Positions 3,783 to 6,068 of a stretch of 6,068 nt of DNA are shown one piece after another. The DNA is from Candidatus Omnitrophota bacterium. GTDB lineage: Bacteria; Omnitrophota; Gorgyraeia; Gygaellales; Profunditerraquicolaceae. Location of the stretch: positions 1-6,068 of the forward strand of contig JAHIZC010000209.1 in NCBI GenBank assembly GCA_018814745.1. Reading direction: 5' to 3'. Made by a program: the position numbers and the translations under genes. Numbering within the stretch: position 1 is the stretch's first letter; every line of letters begins with the position of its first letter. The notes below the pieces were generated by a model. That model saw only the letters and a program-made list of their open reading frames with translations, had not been told where the DNA came from and searched no databases.

Positions 3783-6068
3783 TTATTTCTTCAAAGCTGC
3801 CTGGGCTGCGGCTAACTTGGCAATCGGAACCCGAAACGGAGAACAGCTTACATAATCCATTCCTGCTTTATAGCAAAATTCTACTGACCTGGGTTCTCCT
3901 CCGTGTTCACCGCAGATACCGACTTCAAGATTTTTACGCGTCTTCCTTCCCCGCTCGATTCCAATCTTAATTAACTCTCCGATGCCTTCCTGATCAATGC
4001 TCTGAAAGGGGTCTTCCGGAAGAATCCCTTTTTCAATATAATCAGGCAAAAATCCTCCGATATCATCGCGGGAAAAACCAAATCCCATCTGAGTCATGTC
4101 ATTGGTACCGAATGAGAAAAATTCAGCCGTCTTTGCTAACTTATCAGCCACGAATGATGCCCGCGGAATCTCAATCATCGTCCCAAACATGTGCTTGATT
4201 TTTTTAAGATTGTGCTTTGCCAGAACTTCCTTGTAAACTCCCTTGGCAATAGCAAATTGATTTTCCAGTTCGTTAGGACTGCAGACTACAGGGATCATTA
4301 TTTCCGGATAAGGATTCTTTTTCTCCTTGATCAGCTCTGCGGCAGCCTCAAAGATAGCCCTTACCTGCATCGCTGTGATTTCGGGATAAGTAACCCCCAA
4401 TCTTACACCGCGGTGCCCCATCATCGGATTAGACTCATGCAGCGCTTCCGCCCGTTTGGTTAATTCCTCGATCGAAATATTCAATTCTCGGGCAAGTTTT
4501 GTTAATTTGCTTTTTTCTCGCGGGACAAATTCATGAAGCGGAGGATCAAGCAAACGCACTACAACCGGAAAACCATCCATTGCCTCAAACGTTCCCTTAA
4601 TATCTTTTTTCACGTAAGGAAAGAGTTCATCCAAGGCTCTCTTCCTTTCTGATACTTCTTTAGAAAGAATCATCTTACGCAGGAGAAAAAGCGGCTGATC
4701 AGAACCTTTACCGTAAAACATATGCTCTGTCCTGAATAACCCTATCCCCTCTGCGCCGAACTGCCGCGCTTTTTTAGCATCATCAGGGGTATCACCGTTT
4801 GTACGTACACCTATTTTTTTCAGGGAATCGCAAATCTTAAGAAAATCCCCTAAAATCTTATTCTCTTCACTCGCATCCATCATCGGCAGTTGTCCCTGAT
4901 AAACACTACCCTTGGTGCCGTTAAGCGTAACCCAGTCGCCTTCTCTTAAGACTTTGCCAGCTACATGTAATTCTTTCTTTCCGTAATCAACCTGTAATGC
5001 TCCGCAGCCGACTACACAGCACTTTCCCCAGCCGCGGGCAACTAGAGCTGCATGGGAATTTGAAACTAATAGAGGTGTGTACATCTTTGTAAAAACTATG
5101 AAGTTTTTATCCATCTCGTTTTCAGAATCAACTTCAAAGTTATATACAAAAGCTCTTTCATTTTCCCCTTTATTCACTACCCTGAGCATTCTTAGATCAG
5201 ATGACAATATCTGTTCAAGTTTTTGCCTGTACGCATTTTTGCACAAAGGAAGAATATCTCTCTTTATTTTTTTGCCATCAGATAGCCAATTTCTCTTTGT
5301 GGCTGATTTAATCCTGCCCATATAATTTACTTCTTCTGCTATATGCGAAAATAACTGCCTGATTGAAAATAATTTTACTCCATGAATCTTCTCCCTTACT
5401 CTGCCTTTAACCCTTTTTGCATATCTAAGTATATCGTCCAACCTTTCCATAATCTGTATATTGTAGATATCTCTGTTGACTGAAACCTGAGGTGATATGC
5501 CCAGTTTTAGACAAGCCGTTATAATTCCCTGACAAAGATTTTCTTTTGAAACATATATCTGCATCCTGTTGTTAAAGAACGTTCCATCGCCGTCAATAAC
5601 CCCTGCCAGGAAATTTAATGTCGACTCTTCATCCAAACAAACTACCCAAGGTACAATATTTTTATATATATCGGTTAAAGTTACTGCGGGTTCCATGCTA
5701 TGACATATAAGATCCAATGCTTCACCATGTATATGCCTACCTCTTATATAACCATCAGAAACCTTGGTTCTTCTTGACATCTGCTTATTAAAAACCTCTT
5801 GGAAATACGAACTCACGCTTTCTATAAACTCCCATTTTTCTTCGGTTGGCTTTTGGGTAAACGTTACGCTTCCTTTTGTTCTTTTAAGATTTATGTACCC
5901 GTCTGTAAATATACAGCCAGCCAGATAAGCAAGTTTTTCATCTTTTATTCTCAGCGACCTAAAACCGCTACATTGTAAATGCGGATCAGTTGCGGTAGCT
6001 GAAACATCCTCTAATCGATAAGCCATTAAGGCTTCGATTTGAGCAGGATCCATCTGCATTTCTGAAAG
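3783..6068 (-). CDS. ppdK: Pyruvate,phosphate dikinase, C-terminal part, interrupted by an intein (partial; N-terminus beyond right edge)
   Basis: PPDK interconverts ATP + Pi + pyruvate and AMP + PPi + PEP in the cytoplasm. The open frame runs off the right edge, 761 codons visible before TAA at 3785-3783. Numbering from the internal Met at 6059 (not a start codon), residues 335-758 are the C-terminal 424 residues of PPDK, about the length expected after the phospho-His in a family of some 870-900 residues. They open with S-H-A-A-L-V-A-R-G-W-G-K-C-C; His336 is the phosphate-carrying histidine. The PEP/pyruvate TIM barrel follows with its key residues: Arg443 (LFRTEH), Arg502 (VRLLDPP), NPMMGHRG (544-551), Glu630 (MIEIPR), Asn653-Asp654 (GTND) and catalytic Cys716 (GICGEHGG). 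Residues before Ser335 belong to the intein. The ATP-grasp domain and N-terminal splice site lie outside the window. The sigma factor gene starts two bases after the stop. Confidence 0.93.
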   Translation of the reverse strand, partial: LSEMQMDPAQIEALMAYRLEDVSATATDPHLQCSGFRSLRIKDEKLAYLAGCIFTDGYINLKRTKGSVTFTQKPTEEKWEFIESVSSYFQEVFNKQMSRRTKVSDGYIRGRHIHGEALDLICHSMEPAVTLTDIYKNIVPWVVCLDEESTLNFLAGVIDGDGTFFNNRMQIYVSKENLCQGIITACLKLGISPQVSVNRDIYNIQIMERLDDILRYAKRVKGRVREKIHGVKLFSIRQLFSHIAEEVNYMGRIKSATKRNWLSDGKKIKRDILPLCKNAYRQKLEQILSSDLRMLRVVNKGENERAFVYNFEVDSENEMDKNFIVFTKMYTPLLVSNSHAALVARGWGKCCVVGCGALQVDYGKKELHVAGKVLREGDWVTLNGTKGSVYQGQLPMMDASEENKILGDFLKICDSLKKIGVRTNGDTPDDAKKARQFGAEGIGLFRTEHMFYGKGSDQPLFLLRKMILSKEVSERKRALDELFPYVKKDIKGTFEAMDGFPVVVRLLDPPLHEFVPREKSKLTKLARELNISIEELTKRAEALHESNPMMGHRGVRLGVTYPEITAMQVRAIFEAAAELIKEKKNPYPEIMIPVVCSPNELENQFAIAKGVYKEVLAKHNLKKIKHMFGTMIEIPRASFVADKLAKTAEFFSFGTNDMTQMGFGFSRDDIGGFLPDYIEKGILPEDPFQSIDQEGIGELIKIGIERGRKTRKNLEVGICGEHGGEPRSVEFCYKAGMDYVSCSPFRVPIAKLAAAQAALKK
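5058..6068 (-). other. Intein (protein-splicing element) with LAGLIDADG endonuclease, in the PPDK active-site motif (partial)
   Basis: A translated insertion in frame with ppdK, 337 residues visible. With Met at 6059 as residue 1: a likely block B with TxxH (Thr24-His27), an endonuclease domain, then block F (VYNFEV, 305-310, to KNFIVF, 318-323) and block G (LLVSN ending at Asn334). The +1 residue is Ser335, directly before the catalytic His336. The terminal Asn and +1 Ser are those needed for Asn cyclisation and the second ester transfer. Two usual helpers are changed: the penultimate residue is Ser333 rather than His, and the block F His position holds Lys318. Archaeal PEP synthase inteins occupy an equivalent active-site position by recall, and the M. 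jannaschii one also lacks the penultimate His. The N-terminal block A nucleophile lies beyond base 6068. Confidence 0.9.
5310..5939 (-). other. LAGLIDADG homing endonuclease domain within the intein
   Basis: Two dodecapeptide motifs are seen: LAGCIFTDG (bases 5924-5898, residues 46-54) and LAGVIDGDG (bases 5609-5583, residues 151-159), about 105 residues apart. That is the spacing of a single-chain, two-motif enzyme. Both metal-binding aspartates are present (Asp53 and Asp158). The domain would cut an intein-less ppdK allele and so drive homing. Domain ends are approximate. Confidence 0.85.

Noticed and set aside
5057..5060. Reading the endonuclease as a free-standing gene or intron-encoded enzyme
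   Set aside because: It has no stop or start of its own, continues in frame into PPDK, and ends with intein blocks F and G and a terminal Asn before Ser.
6057..6059. Met codon at 6059 as a true start of a 758-residue protein
   Set aside because: The frame stays open to the window edge (Leu-Ser-Glu precede it), no ribosome site is present, and it lies within the intein. The PPDK N-terminal half must lie upstream.

Overview
The window looks like chromosomal DNA from an uncultured, Gram-negative-type bacterium of moderate to low GC. Every gene I can support lies on the minus strand, so transcription reads from high to low coordinates. The closest match to my recall is Candidatus Omnitrophota (OP3). 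The main pointer is the partial outer-membrane protein at the left edge, whose N-terminus (a short signal peptide, then V-K-V-S-G-D, L-S-Q-V-R-V-R-V-D-A-D-L-T-D-N-V and V-G-R-Q) resembles the alginate-export-like beta-barrels abundant in that phylum. The lineage is an inference from recall; no search was possible.

Read in the direction of transcription, the right half (6068 to 2432) is a tight three-gene unit. It begins with the end of a pyruvate,phosphate dikinase gene (ppdK) that carries an in-frame LAGLIDADG intein. The intein ends exactly at the Ser-His of the catalytic phospho-histidine motif. Two bases later comes a compact sigma-70 family factor, and this overlaps adenine phosphoribosyltransferase (apt) by four bases. 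The first part of ppdK and the N-terminal end of the intein lie beyond base 6068.

The middle (2113 to 2431) has no convincing gene. It is crowded with structure: a 7-bp tandem repeat over the apt stop codon, a nested palindrome of about 57 nt, a perfect 12-bp-arm hairpin, a perfect 9-bp-arm hairpin, and several short direct repeats. It resembles a repeat or mobile-element remnant. A tRNA-Arg(CCU) gene follows. Thirteen bases after it comes a PHP-family metal-dependent phosphoesterase gene without a clear ribosome binding site, and this is coupled by an ATGA overlap to a small lipoprotein gene of unknown function.

The left part (1 to 867) has a good promoter candidate, a long AT-rich leader with a strong Shine-Dalgarno sequence, and the first 213 codons of the outer-membrane protein.

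Two points deserve attention. First, the intein blocks the PPDK active site, so catalysis should depend on protein splicing, and its C-terminal junction lacks the usual penultimate histidine. Second, APT makes AMP and pyrophosphate, which are two of the three substrates PPDK needs when run toward ATP. This suggests the two genes may be joined for energy conservation or purine salvage.
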